23,832 nt of DNA from CALKMS01 sp036796755 (GCA_036796755.1 DAIRCJ010000016.1:1-23832), one strand, 5' to 3'. Shown: positions 1 to 7,573, counted from the first letter of the stretch. Made by a program: numbers and translations. The notes: generated from the letters alone by a model not told the origin.

Positions 1-172
1 TAATGAGCTCTTCGAAAAGTTTACTTTTGTTTTTAAAGTAGTAAAAAATCAGACTTTTAGAAACGCCGGCGCTTTCCGCAATTCCTTGAAGAGAAACGCC
101 TCGGTAGCCGTTTTGAGCAAACGATTTTTCTGCTACCTTTAAAATATTATTTAACTGACCCTTTTTCTCCAT
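1..172 (-). CDS. TetR/AcrR family transcriptional regulator (N-terminal part, runs off window)
   Basis: The reverse strand from 172 reads MEKKGQLNNILKVAEKSF and continues for 57 codons to the window edge without a stop. It contains the TetR DNA-binding domain: a first helix, FAQNGYRGVSLQGIAESAGV, then SKSLIFYYFKNKSKLFEEL, the recognition helix with the diagnostic YYxFxxK signature. The ligand-binding half lies outside the window, so the effector and targets cannot be named. The start is ATG with only AATTAAAG in front, a poor SD sequence. A strong palindrome lies 21 bases upstream of the start and overlaps the probable promoter, so the protein very likely represses itself. The family assignment is secure; the function beyond DNA binding is unknown. 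Confidence 0.9.
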   Translation of the reverse strand, partial: MEKKGQLNNILKVAEKSFAQNGYRGVSLQGIAESAGVSKSLIFYYFKNKSKLFEELI

Positions 173-187
173 CTTTAATTTAAACCC

Positions 188-216
188 TTTAAATTATTGA
201 CTGACTGGTCAGTCAA
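188..216 (-). promoter_or_regulatory. Probable promoter of the TetR-family gene
   Basis: On the minus strand TTGACT (216-211), 17 bases, then TTTAAA (193-188). Transcription would start near 181, leaving a leader of about nine bases. The -35 and spacer lie inside the palindromic operator, consistent with autorepression. The -10 is weak, so confidence is moderate. Confidence 0.45.
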
Positions 217-220
217 TAAT
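193..220. promoter_or_regulatory. Palindromic operator of the TetR-family regulator
   Basis: An inverted repeat with perfect 13-bp arms (193-205 and 208-220) around a 2-bp centre, core TTGACTGACTGGTCAGTCAA. Such palindromes next to a tetR-type gene are usually its own operator. It covers the -35 element of the regulator's own promoter (TTGACT, 216-211 on the minus strand). A further copy of the half-site GGTCAGTCAA occurs at 250-259. Confidence 0.8.
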
Positions 221-467
221 AAATTTTTTCTGAGCCGCCGTCAAGCTTAGGTCAGTCAAATCTTTTAGCCTCTTTCTATCAACTTTTAGAAATAAATTTT
301 CAATTCTCTGTCAGGCTTTCTTAAAGAAATGGAATAAGGCTCACCTCTCTTATTTTTAAAATGAAGCTTTTTACCTTTTATCCCTTGGGATCCAGGGAAA
401 AAGAAAGAGCGAAAAAAGGAAGCCGGGGAAAGCTCTTTAAATTCTGGGGGGAAAGAATCATCTTGTT
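221..467. other. Intergenic region without a convincing gene
   Basis: Between the TetR operator and the promoter of the M23 peptidase no coding region is supported. A plus-strand promoter-like pair, TTGACT (197-202) and TAAATT (220-225) with 17-bp spacing, points into this region from the operator. The only other structures seen are a lone operator half-site at 250-259 and a short CCCT/AGGG inverted repeat around 384-399. A 36-codon frame from 361 has no family resemblance. Confidence 0.5.
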
Positions 468-496
468 TTGAAAAAATAAGAAATTTTTGTTATTAT
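468..496 (+). promoter_or_regulatory. Promoter of the M23 peptidase operon
   Basis: TTGAAA (468-473), 17-bp spacer, TATTAT (491-496) preceded by the extended -10 dinucleotide TG (488-489). Transcription should begin around 503, only about six bases before the ATG at 510, and there is no SD sequence. The mRNA is predicted to be nearly leaderless. Confidence 0.65.
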
Positions 497-509
497 TTTT
501 AAAAATATT

Positions 510-1727
510 ATGAATGGCAGCTTAAAAGGTAGTAGTAAAAGTATTATATTATCTCTCCTTTTCTGTCTCACCGTTGTTACCGTTGTTTTTGCTTCCCCGA
601 TTGAGGAAAAGAAATCCGAGCTCAATCAGGTAAACAGTCAGCTAAAAGAAACTCAGCAGCGCCTTGAAACCCTAAAGAAACAAGAACGTGATATTTCCGC
701 TCAGATTAGAAACCTGGATGCTCAGGCTAATCTGGTCCAAGGAGAGATTAATCGTTTAGAGGCAAGGGCACGGCTTAAGCAGGTTCAGATTAAGCAGCGA
801 GAAGAAAAAATTGCTCTGCTTGAGAAAAAGATCGAGAAAAAAACCGCTCAGATTAGAGTTTATCAGAAAAAACTGAATTCTCAGACCGAAGCTTTAAACA
901 AAAGACTGGTTCGGATTTACACCGTTGGTGACTACGAATATCTTGATGTTTTACTCGGGGCTCATAGCTTGTCGGAGCTTATTTCCCGCCTGACGGTTTA
1001 TTCCTATATTGTGAGGTCAGACCAGAACTTAATTCAAGACATAAAGCGGACAAGGGCCTTATTAGCCGAAGAGAGAGCTGATTTAGAAAGGCAGAAAGAA
1101 CTGGTATTTCTGGAAAAAGTTCGACTTCAAGGCGAGCTTAATGAGCTTACTCAGATAAAAAATGAGAGATTAGCCAAAAGGTCTTTGATAAGAGAGACTC
1201 TGGCTGAGAAGCAGTCCCGCTTATCCAGGATTCTGAAAAACAAAGCCGAAGTTGCTCGGCTGGAAGAAGAGCTGGAGAGGACTTCTCGCTATCTCACTTC
1301 TTTAATTCGCCGCCTGGAAAGCCAGAGTTCCAGTAGCCAGCGTCCTTCTTCTTATATCTGGCCGGTGAACGGGGTGGTGACTTCCTATTTTGGCTGGAGA
1401 ATTCATCCTATTTTGAAAGTTAGAAAGTTTCACACCGGGATTGACATTGCTGCTGCTTACGGCACTAACATTAAAGCTTCAGCGGCCGGGAAGGTAATTT
1501 ATTCTGGCTGGCTTGGTGGCTATGGCAACACGGTAATAATTGACCACGGGGGAGGTTTCTCTACCCTTTATGCTCACGCCAGTGCTATAATTGTTTCAGA
1601 AGGTGAAGAGGTAAGCCAGGGACAGGTTGTAGGCCGAGTTGGTTCAACTGGCTATAGCACTGGCCCTCATCTGCATTTTGAGGTGAGAGTTAACGGCGAG
1701 CCTCAAAATCCTCTAAACTATTTGTAA
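510..1727 (+). CDS. EnvC-like murein hydrolase/activator, M23 peptidase with N-terminal coiled coil
   Basis: Secreted peptidoglycan peptidase or amidase activator of 405 residues. Residues about 10-29 form a hydrophobic signal sequence ending in VFASP. Residues 31-270 are heptad-rich coiled coil, as in EnvC and PcsB-type proteins. Residues 283-405 are a LytM/M23 domain with the zinc-ligand pattern intact: H308 and D312 in FHTGID, and H387/H389 in HLHFE; H356 in YAHA matches the catalytic histidine. Because these are present it may be enzymatically active, unlike true EnvC, which only activates amidases. In many bacteria this protein follows ftsE-ftsX and is controlled by FtsEX. Here no ftsEX lies upstream; a TetR gene does. 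An S41 protease gene follows after 26 bases, a widely conserved pairing. The start lacks an SD sequence but sits just behind a good promoter. Confidence 0.88.
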   Translation: MNGSLKGSSKSIILSLLFCLTVVTVVFASPIEEKKSELNQVNSQLKETQQRLETLKKQERDISAQIRNLDAQANLVQGEINRLEARARLKQVQIKQREEKIALLEKKIEKKTAQIRVYQKKLNSQTEALNKRLVRIYTVGDYEYLDVLLGAHSLSELISRLTVYSYIVRSDQNLIQDIKRTRALLAEERADLERQKELVFLEKVRLQGELNELTQIKNERLAKRSLIRETLAEKQSRLSRILKNKAEVARLEEELERTSRYLTSLIRRLESQSSSSQRPSSYIWPVNGVVTSYFGWRIHPILKVRKFHTGIDIAAAYGTNIKASAAGKVIYSGWLGGYGNTVIIDHGGGFSTLYAHASAIIVSEGEEVSQGQVVGRVGSTGYSTGPHLHFEVRVNGEPQNPLNYL

Positions 1728-1753
1728 AAGAGTATTTTATTTAGGAGGTAAGT

Positions 1754-2941
1754 TTGAGAGCGCTAAAAATAATCGGCTTTATCTTTCTTTTGCTGGTTTT
1801 TTTTGTTTCGGGCCTGACAGCCGGCTACCTGTTGCCACACCCTAAAAGCCCGGTTGGAAAATCTTCCAAAAAAATATCGCTTGACTATGTTCAGGAAGTT
1901 ATCGACAAAGTGAAAGAGCGGTATGTGGAAGAAGTTCCTGAAGATAAGTTAATAAAAGGTGCGGCGAAAGGGGTGATTGAAGCCCTTGATGACCCTTATT
2001 CTCATATTTTTGACCCTACGCACTTTAAGCTTTTTCAGGATGACACCTCGGGCTTTTTTTATGGAGTGGGAATCCAAATTGATTTAAAGGATCACTACCC
2101 GGTGGTGGTCTCACCGATTGAAGGAACACCAGCTTATAAAGCGGGGATGAAAGCTGGCGATGTCATTCTGGAAGTGGACGGGCACCCTACCAGGGACTTG
2201 CCCCTGGACCAGGTGGTTGGAATGATCAGAGGCGAAGAAGGAACCAAAGTTAAGCTTAAAGTTTTTCGCAGCCACTCAACCAAACCTCTGATCTTTAATC
2301 TCACCCGAACCCGGATTGAACAGCCCAATGTTACCAGCAAGTTGATTGAAGGCAAGTATGCTTATATTAGAATCCACACCTTTAATCAGGGAACGGCTAA
2401 TAAGGTTAGGGAAGCTCTCGAGGCTCTGGTGAAAAAGGGAGCTAAAGGAGTAGTTATTGATTTGCGCAACAATCCAGGCGGACTTTTAAATGAATCAGTT
2501 TTCCTGGCTTCTTTATTTATTAAAAAAGGAGTTGTGGTGAGGGTAAAAGGCCGCACCGGAAAAGAACAGGTTTATCATACAGTAAGCGACTATCATGAAA
2601 CCAGAGTTTTTGACCTTCCCCTGGTAGTTTTGATTAACAAGGGGAGCGCCAGTGCCTCGGAGATTTTTTCCGGCGCCATCCGTGACAACAAGCGAGGTTT
2701 GCTTATTGGTGAGACAACATTTGGCAAAGCCAGCGTTCAGGATGTAATCAATTTGAGCGAAGGCGGAATGATTTTAACCACCGCTCATTACTATACGCCC
2801 AGAGGGGAAAACATAAGTAAGAAAGGGATAAAACCGGATATTGAGGTGAAAGGCCAGATGCGGGTGGGAGGGCCTGACCCCCAGCTTGATAAGGCGATAA
2901 AAGTTTTAAGTGAAGAAATCAAAAAGAAGAAAGCAGCCTAA
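1754..2941 (+). CDS. S41 family C-terminal processing peptidase (CtpA-like)
   Basis: Membrane-anchored serine protease of 395 residues. It starts with TTG behind a strong SD sequence (AGGAGG, 1743-1748). An N-terminal hydrophobic segment (about 5-25) anchors it outside the membrane. A PDZ domain spans about 98-175 and contains the GVGIQID and AGMKAGDVILEVDG elements. The S41 catalytic region follows with IDLRNNPGG (235-243), GSASASE with the probable nucleophile S300, and K325 in TTFGKASVQ, giving the Ser-Lys spacing of 25 typical of Prc/CtpA. Family members cleave the C-termini of envelope proteins, often peptidoglycan hydrolases or anti-sigma factors, so the M23 protein encoded just upstream is a plausible substrate or partner, though this is inference. 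Its 3' end overlaps the RNase R gene by 32 bases. Confidence 0.93.
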   Translation: MRALKIIGFIFLLLVFFVSGLTAGYLLPHPKSPVGKSSKKISLDYVQEVIDKVKERYVEEVPEDKLIKGAAKGVIEALDDPYSHIFDPTHFKLFQDDTSGFFYGVGIQIDLKDHYPVVVSPIEGTPAYKAGMKAGDVILEVDGHPTRDLPLDQVVGMIRGEEGTKVKLKVFRSHSTKPLIFNLTRTRIEQPNVTSKLIEGKYAYIRIHTFNQGTANKVREALEALVKKGAKGVVIDLRNNPGGLLNESVFLASLFIKKGVVVRVKGRTGKEQVYHTVSDYHETRVFDLPLVVLINKGSASASEIFSGAIRDNKRGLLIGETTFGKASVQDVINLSEGGMILTTAHYYTPRGENISKKGIKPDIEVKGQMRVGGPDPQLDKAIKVLSEEIKKKKAA

Positions 2942-4835
2942 ATCTTTTCAGACTGAACTCAGAGAAGGAAAATTCGAAGCCAATCAAAGGGGCTATGGTT
3001 TTGTAATTACTGAGGATTTCGATGTTTTTATCCCTCCTCCTAATGTAGGTGGGGCAATGCACGGGGATCTGGTTACCGTGCAGATTTTAAAAAAGGGCCC
3101 AGGGAATTTTGAAGGCCGCATTGTCAGGATCAACAAACGAGCTCGGGATAGGATAATAGGAGAGGTAGAGAAAAGAAAGAAACGCAAGTTTGTAATCCCC
3201 GCTGATAGCCGCCTTTTTTACCGCCTTTTGCTTCCCAAAAATGAAAAAGTCCGAGAGGGAACGATTGTTGAAGCTCGAATTAAACGTTTTCCTGAAAGAT
3301 CTCGACTGATGTGTGGCGAGGTGGTAAGAGTTATTGGCCAGGCTGAAGACTCAAACATTCAGATTGAGATTATTTTAAGAGAGCATGAGCGAGAAGAAGA
3401 ATTTCCTATGGCGGTCAAGGAAGAAGTAAAGAACATCCCTCTAGAGGTAAAAAAGAGCCAGCTGAGCGGGAGAAAAGATTACCGTACACTTTTTACAGTT
3501 ACCATTGACGGGCTGGACGCTAAAGACTTTGATGATGCTGTTTCTCTGGAAAAGAAGGGCGACAGTTTTCTTTTAACCGTTCACATTGCCGATGTTTCTT
3601 ACTATGTCCCCTTTGACTCAAAGATTGACCGGGAAGCTAGGAAGCGAGGTTTCAGCGTTTATCTGGTGGACAGGGTTGTGCCTATGCTCCCCTTTGAGCT
3701 TTCTAATGGCATATGTAGTTTGAACCCAGGGGTTGATCGTTTAACTTTTTCCGTGGAAATGGAAATTGATTCGGAGGGGGAAGTAATAAAGTCAGCTTTT
3801 TATCCTGGGGTTATAAGAAGCTCTTACCGATTGACCTATGAAGAAGTTGACGAGTATTTTGAGAGAGGTAAGTTCCCCTCTCTTGAGCTTGAAATTTTCT
3901 TAAATAATCTGGCTGACCTTAAAAGTGTGTTGGAGAAAAAATCTTTGAAAAGAGGGAGATTAAACTTTGAGAGAGCCGAAGCCAAGGTTGTTATTGATTC
4001 TTTAAAAAGGCCGGTAGAGATAAAGTTGAGAGAAAGAACCTTGGCGACTAGCCTAATTGAAGAGACAATGATTGTAACTAATAAAGTTGTGGCTGAGAAG
4101 CTATTTTCTTCTAAATTTCCTGCTCTTTATCGGGTACACGAAAAGCCTGATGAAGAAGATTTAGTGAGGTTGGCGGAGATTTTTACCGAGCTTGGTTTGC
4201 CGGTTAAAGGTTTGGAGAGAGCCAATCCCCGAGCGATACAGAGACTAATTGAACTTTCCCGTCAGCGCGAAGACAAGCATTTGCTTAACTTTCTTATTCT
4301 TCGCTCAATGAAGCAGGCTCGCTACTCCCATTATCCGGAAAGACATTTTGGTCTGGGTTTAGCTTATTATCTCCATTTCACCTCTCCGATTAGGCGCTAC
4401 CCTGACCTGATGGTTCATAGATTTTTGAAAAAAGCTCTTAAAGGCGATTTTGACGGTCAAGTAGCGGTCTGGACCCGGATTCTTCCCTCGCTGGCTGAAG
4501 AAATGAGTTTTTTGGAAAGAGAAGCGGAAGAAATGGAGCGGGAGTCAGTGAAGCTCAAAATAGCTGAGTATATGAAAGAAAACCATCTGGGAGATGTTTT
4601 TGAGGGGATAATCTCAGGGGTGGTTGCTTTTGGTTTGTTTGTAGAGCTTCCAAACACAGCGGAAGGGCTGGTTCCCATCCGGACTCTTGATGATGATTAC
4701 TATCGCTTTGAAGAGGAAAGGCATCAGTTCAGAGGGGAAAGTACCGGTAAAATTTACCGTCTCGGACAAAAAGTGCGGGTTAAACTGGTCGAGGTTAATG
4801 TTCCTGAGAAAAAATTAGAGTTCGTTCTGGTTTGA
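2910..4835 (+). CDS. rnr: Ribonuclease R (RNB family 3'-5' exoribonuclease)
   Basis: Processive 3'-5' exoribonuclease of 641 residues, which degrades structured RNA and mRNA released by trans-translation. After a basic start (KKSKRRKQPK) come cold-shock-like OB folds at about 20-145, then the RNB domain at about 185-510. The RNB motif IDGLDAKDFDDA carries D200, D206, D208 and D209, matching the four metal-binding aspartates of the family, and HFTSPIRRYPDLMVHR is also present. A C-terminal S1 domain runs from about 564 (GDVFEGIISGVVAFGLFVEL) to the end. It is shorter than the 750-800 residues common in E. coli-type enzymes, with no long extension at either end. GTG at 2910 is the only possible start in frame, directly after an in-frame TAA, and it overlaps ctpA by 32 bases without an SD sequence, so translation is probably coupled. 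smpB and tmRNA follow downstream, a functionally coherent neighbourhood. Confidence 0.95.
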   Translation: MKKSKRRKQPKSFQTELREGKFEANQRGYGFVITEDFDVFIPPPNVGGAMHGDLVTVQILKKGPGNFEGRIVRINKRARDRIIGEVEKRKKRKFVIPADSRLFYRLLLPKNEKVREGTIVEARIKRFPERSRLMCGEVVRVIGQAEDSNIQIEIILREHEREEEFPMAVKEEVKNIPLEVKKSQLSGRKDYRTLFTVTIDGLDAKDFDDAVSLEKKGDSFLLTVHIADVSYYVPFDSKIDREARKRGFSVYLVDRVVPMLPFELSNGICSLNPGVDRLTFSVEMEIDSEGEVIKSAFYPGVIRSSYRLTYEEVDEYFERGKFPSLELEIFLNNLADLKSVLEKKSLKRGRLNFERAEAKVVIDSLKRPVEIKLRERTLATSLIEETMIVTNKVVAEKLFSSKFPALYRVHEKPDEEDLVRLAEIFTELGLPVKGLERANPRAIQRLIELSRQREDKHLLNFLILRSMKQARYSHYPERHFGLGLAYYLHFTSPIRRYPDLMVHRFLKKALKGDFDGQVAVWTRILPSLAEEMSFLEREAEEMERESVKLKIAEYMKENHLGDVFEGIISGVVAFGLFVELPNTAEGLVPIRTLDDDYYRFEEERHQFRGESTGKIYRLGQKVRVKLVEVNVPEKKLEFVLV

Positions 4836-4868
4836 GTTTTCCCTTACTCTTAGAATCACCGGAAGATC

Positions 4869-4920
4869 AGAACTCCCTACCTATTCTGAAATGCTAAAAA
4901 GAGTTCTTATTTTCAATTTT
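4869..4920 (+). terminator. Possible weak terminator after rnr
   Basis: Perfect 7-bp arms AGAACTC (4869-4875) and GAGTTCT (4901-4907) are separated by 25 bases and followed by a T-rich run (TATTTTCAATTTTT). The long loop makes it weak, but it is in the right place to end the operon that starts at 510. Confidence 0.3.
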
Positions 4921-4932
4921 TCTCAGGCTTTA

Positions 4933-4988
4933 AAATCTCCCTGTCCCTCCTTACAAGTAAGGGGGGAAACGATGGGAAAGGGGGATTT
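4933..4988. repeat. Nested palindromic repeat (MITE- or REP-like)
   Basis: A 56-bp element made of two stacked inverted repeats. The outer arms AAATCTCCCT (4933-4942) and AGGGGGATTT (4979-4988) pair over 10 bp with one G-T pair. The inner arms 4944-4954 and 4957-4967 pair over 11 bp with one G-T pair around a 2-base centre. The AAATC-CCT-rich ends and GGGGGATTT close resemble the small mobile palindromes scattered between genes in many bacteria. Only one copy is seen here, so repetition in the genome is inferred from resemblance only. Confidence 0.6.
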
Positions 4989-5064
4989 AATACCCTCGGG
5001 TTTTTAGAGTCAAGAGTCCAGTAGGTTATGGACGCTGCTTTATCTGGCTTTATCCCCAATTTTC

Positions 5065-5073
5065 TGGTATAAT
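5065..5073 (+). promoter_or_regulatory. Extended -10 promoter of smpB
   Basis: TGGTATAAT contains a consensus -10 hexamer (5068-5073) with the extended TG motif; no good -35 box is seen. Only six bases separate the hexamer from the GTG start at 5080, so transcription should start on or next to the start codon, giving a leaderless mRNA. Confidence 0.65.
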
Positions 5074-5079
5074 TTAAGA

Positions 5080-5541
5080 GTGAAAGTAGTGGCTTCCAAC
5101 CGCAAGGCTTACCATGATTTCCAGATTGAAGAGAGTTTTGAAGCCGGGCTGGTTCTTCAGGGCTCCGAGGTTAAGTCCTTGCGGGAAGGGAGGGTATCTT
5201 TGAAAGACAGCTTTGCTCGTTTAGAGCAAGGCGAGGTGTACCTTTACAATATGCATATAGCGCCCTATTCCAAGGCTTCGGCTTACATCCCCCAGCCAGA
5301 TCGAAAAAAGAAGCTTCTCTTGCATCGCCGTGAGATTAGAAGGTTAATTGGGCTGGTAAAGGAAAAAGGTTATTTGCTCGTTCCTCTTTCCGTTTATTTT
5401 AAAGGACCTCACGCTAAGGTGGAGTTAGCTCTAGCTAAAAGGAAAAAACTATATGATAAGAGGCGGGAAATCGCGGAAAGGTCAGCCAGGCGGGATATGG
5501 AGCGGGCTTTAAAAGAGCGGACAATCGGTCGTAATGAGTAG
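5080..5541 (+). CDS. smpB: SsrA-binding protein SmpB
   Basis: Small basic RNA-binding protein (153 residues, normal for the family) that escorts tmRNA to stalled ribosomes. The conserved core is clear: NRKAYHDFQIEESFEAGLVL, then QGSEVKSLREGRVSLKDSF, the NMHIAPYSKAS segment and the LLLHRREI helix. The C-terminal tail KRKKLYDKRREIAERSA with KRR and the following DMERALKE helix is the part that enters the empty mRNA channel. The start is GTG with no SD sequence; it lies six bases behind a consensus -10 box, which argues for a leaderless message. The tmRNA gene begins 67 bases downstream and has no clear promoter of its own, so the two may be cotranscribed and the tmRNA cut out by processing. Confidence 0.97.
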   Translation: MKVVASNRKAYHDFQIEESFEAGLVLQGSEVKSLREGRVSLKDSFARLEQGEVYLYNMHIAPYSKASAYIPQPDRKKKLLLHRREIRRLIGLVKEKGYLLVPLSVYFKGPHAKVELALAKRKKLYDKRREIAERSARRDMERALKERTIGRNE

Positions 5542-5608
5542 TTTTTATACAGTAGCTTACTGATATGTCCTCGGGTGATTTCCAGGTAGAGTTTTGGGTT
5601 TTAACTAC

Positions 5609-5954
5609 GGGGGCGAATGGTTTCGACGTAGAAGTTTGGATAGGAGAGGCGGGCCGGGGCGGAAGTCCCCGTTAAAAACTTCCACGGCAAAACACGCCGA
5701 CAATTCTCTTGCTCTGGCTGCTTAATTAGCAGCCACGTTTCTCTGGAAGGTGCCGCTACTTCCAGAGGGGCGTCGCCAAAAGCGGCTACGTTTATCAGTT
5801 TGCCTTAAGCTGGTAAACGGAAATCAAAAAGGCTGGCTTTCCCGGAGCTTGCTGGTGAGCAAAGGGAGAGCGAGAAATCAATCACCAGCTACGCTCGTAG
5901 TCTTTCCTATCAGGGCTTTTGCGGACGCGGGTTCGATTCCCGCCGCCTCCACCA
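5609..5954 (+). ncRNA. ssrA: Transfer-messenger RNA (tmRNA)
   Basis: One-piece tmRNA of about 346 bases. The 5' end GGGGGCGAATGGTTTCGAC matches the standard tmRNA start, and the 3' end has a T arm (GGTTCGATTCC) and CGCCTCC, which pairs with the 5' GGGGGCG to form the tRNA-like acceptor stem, followed by encoded ACCA. The tag reading frame begins at the GCA resume codon at 5687 and reads AKHADNSLALAA, ending at TAA 5723-5725. The LALAA end is the usual proteolysis signal. Pseudoknot regions fill the part after the tag. It releases stalled ribosomes together with SmpB, which is encoded immediately upstream. A frame running through the 3' part (5750-5983) is not a gene. Confidence 0.97.
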
Positions 5955-6025
5955 AAAAACTTAAAGCCTCCCTTTTTTATTAAGAATGCTTTCAATGAGT
6001 TTTTTCCGGCTCAAATCCTTTATTT

Positions 6026-6067
6026 GCCTGATGAAGTGATTTAGTAAGGTTGCTAAATTAATCAGGC
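6026..6067 (+). other. Two-part hairpin downstream of tmRNA
   Basis: Outer arms GCCTGAT (6026-6032) and ATCAGGC (6061-6067) enclose inner arms ATTTAG (6039-6044) and CTAAAT (6053-6058). A run of six T follows about 12 bases later (near 6080). It could be a terminator-like or processing structure for the smpB-ssrA transcript. The interrupted stem and late T run leave its role uncertain. Confidence 0.4.
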
Positions 6068-6164
6068 TGAAAGTCTCTATTTTTTATGGCTAAAGATTTA
6101 AAAATAAGTTAAGGTACTGCTGATTGGGCAAAAAGACCCTAACTATTTTTTGTTTTTTGTGGTC

Positions 6165-6173
6165 TGATAAAAT
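6165..6173 (+). promoter_or_regulatory. Extended -10 promoter of the aminotransferase gene
   Basis: TGATAAAAT holds an extended -10 (TG at 6165-6166, TAAAAT at 6168-6173) eight bases before the ATG at 6182. There is no SD sequence (AGCGATTT precedes the ATG), which again suggests a leaderless message. Confidence 0.55.
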
Positions 6174-6181
6174 AGCGATTT

Positions 6182-7573
6182 ATGGAGAAAGATTTTGTTT
6201 CTTTAGACGAGGCTTTAAAAGCCAGCAGGGAAGAGGTTCGCCAGTGGCATCGGGAATATGTTAATACAGCTCTGGTTTCCCTTCTTTCTTTGCTTGATTT
6301 TGACCGCAATTATGTCAAAGCGGAAGAGGCTAGGGTCTGGGATGCTGCGGGTCAGGAGTATTTAGATTTTCTGGGAGGTTATGGCTCGCTTAACATCGGT
6401 CATAACCACCCGAAAGTCTGGGAAGCTATTGAGAAAGTAAAAGGAAGGCCAGCTCTTCTTCAGGCTACCCTTAGTCCTCTGGTCGGCGCTTTGGCTAAAA
6501 ATCTGGCGGCAATAACTCCGGGGGAGTTGAAGCACACTTTTCTTTGCAACAGTGGAGCTGAAGCAGTTGAAGGGGCTCTGAAGATAGCTCGTCTGGCTAC
6601 CAGGAAAACAAAAATAGTTTATACGGAAAACTCTTTTCATGGGAAAACTCTCGGGGCTCTTTCAGTGACTGGGCGGAAAAGATATCAAAAACCTTTCGAG
6701 CCTCTGGTTCCTGATTGTGTTGCTGTTCCTTTTGGAGACTTAAAGGCTTTAGAGGAAGTTCTTTCCCAAGGTGAGGCAGCCGCCTTTATTGTCGAACCTA
6801 TACAGGGAGAAGGCGGGGTAGTGATTCCTCCTGAAGGATACTTGAAGGGTTCAGAGGAGCTTTGTCGGCGATACGGTTCTTTGCTAATTGTTGACGAGAT
6901 TCAAACTGGTTTCGGGCGGACGGGAAGGATGTTTGCTTGCGAATATGAGGAAGTTAACCCAGATATTCTTTGTTTAGCTAAGTCTCTGGGTGGCGGTTTG
7001 CTGCCCATTGGAGCTTTTGTTACCACAGAAGAGGTTTGGGGAAAAGCCTATGGGGGGATGAGTACTTGTCTTCTTCACACTTCAACTTTCGGTGGCAATC
7101 TTTTAGCTTGTGCCGCGGCTCTGGCCTCAATTGAGGTTCTTTTAACCGAGAACTTACCGCAGGAAGCTGAAAGAAAAGGGACTTATTTTCTAGCCAAGCT
7201 TGAAGAATTAAAAAACCACTATAAAATGATTAAACAGGTAAGAGGTCGGGGTTTAATGATTGGGATGGAGTTCTATCAACCGACTTCAGGTTGGGTAGAA
7301 GTGGCGACTGGCGGTACTTTAAATAAGCTTTCTGAAGAGTACTTTGCTTCTCTGGTGGCTTCTGAGCTTTTAAACGAACATCGGATAATAACCGCCTATA
7401 CTCTTAATAATCCTAATGTTATTCGTCTTCAACCACCTTTAGTAGTTGAAGAAAGCCAGCTTGACCGGGTTGTTCTGGCTTTAAGAGAAATTTGCCAGAA
7501 ATATCGTGGTCTCGGGAGGTTGCTGGCGAAAACCGGAAAAGAAGTCATCAAGGGCTTCTTGAAGAAGAAATAA
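6182..7573 (+). CDS. Class III PLP-dependent aminotransferase, putrescine aminotransferase-like
   Basis: Cytosolic fold-type I aminotransferase of 463 residues. Its length and sequence resemble putrescine aminotransferase (E. coli PatA/YgjG), including the motifs FLGGYGSLNIGH, FLCNSGAEAVEGALK (the phosphate-binding region), FHGKTLGALS, VEPIQGEGGVVIPP, VDEIQTGFGRTG with D238 (which contacts the pyridine nitrogen), CLAKSLGGG with the Schiff-base lysine K267, and TSTFGGN. PatA passes an amino group from putrescine or cadaverine to 2-oxoglutarate. Close relatives act on ornithine or acetylornithine, and with no polyamine or arginine gene next to it the substrate remains an inference. It has its own promoter, with a -10 box eight bases before the ATG. 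The following membrane protein gene starts 46 bases later, possibly on the same transcript. Confidence 0.85.
   Translation: MEKDFVSLDEALKASREEVRQWHREYVNTALVSLLSLLDFDRNYVKAEEARVWDAAGQEYLDFLGGYGSLNIGHNHPKVWEAIEKVKGRPALLQATLSPLVGALAKNLAAITPGELKHTFLCNSGAEAVEGALKIARLATRKTKIVYTENSFHGKTLGALSVTGRKRYQKPFEPLVPDCVAVPFGDLKALEEVLSQGEAAAFIVEPIQGEGGVVIPPEGYLKGSEELCRRYGSLLIVDEIQTGFGRTGRMFACEYEEVNPDILCLAKSLGGGLLPIGAFVTTEEVWGKAYGGMSTCLLHTSTFGGNLLACAAALASIEVLLTENLPQEAERKGTYFLAKLEELKNHYKMIKQVRGRGLMIGMEFYQPTSGWVEVATGGTLNKLSEEYFASLVASELLNEHRIITAYTLNNPNVIRLQPPLVVEESQLDRVVLALREICQKYRGLGRLLAKTGKEVIKGFLKKK

Noticed and set aside
361..471. Possible 36-residue small protein upstream of the M23 gene
   Set aside because: There is no SD sequence, no convincing promoter at the proper distance and no recognisable sequence features; it is a chance frame.
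2993..3187. Minus-strand frames inside rnr, ctpA, tgt and secD
   Set aside because: They are antisense to strongly conserved genes and show no family motifs, as expected for shadow frames.
5550..5562. CAGTA-GCT-TACTG mini hairpin after smpB
   Set aside because: It is too short and lacks a T run; a role as terminator or processing site cannot be supported.
5750..5983. 77-codon frame on the + strand
   Set aside because: It lies across the 3' half of the tmRNA, including the acceptor stem and CCA, and has no protein family features.
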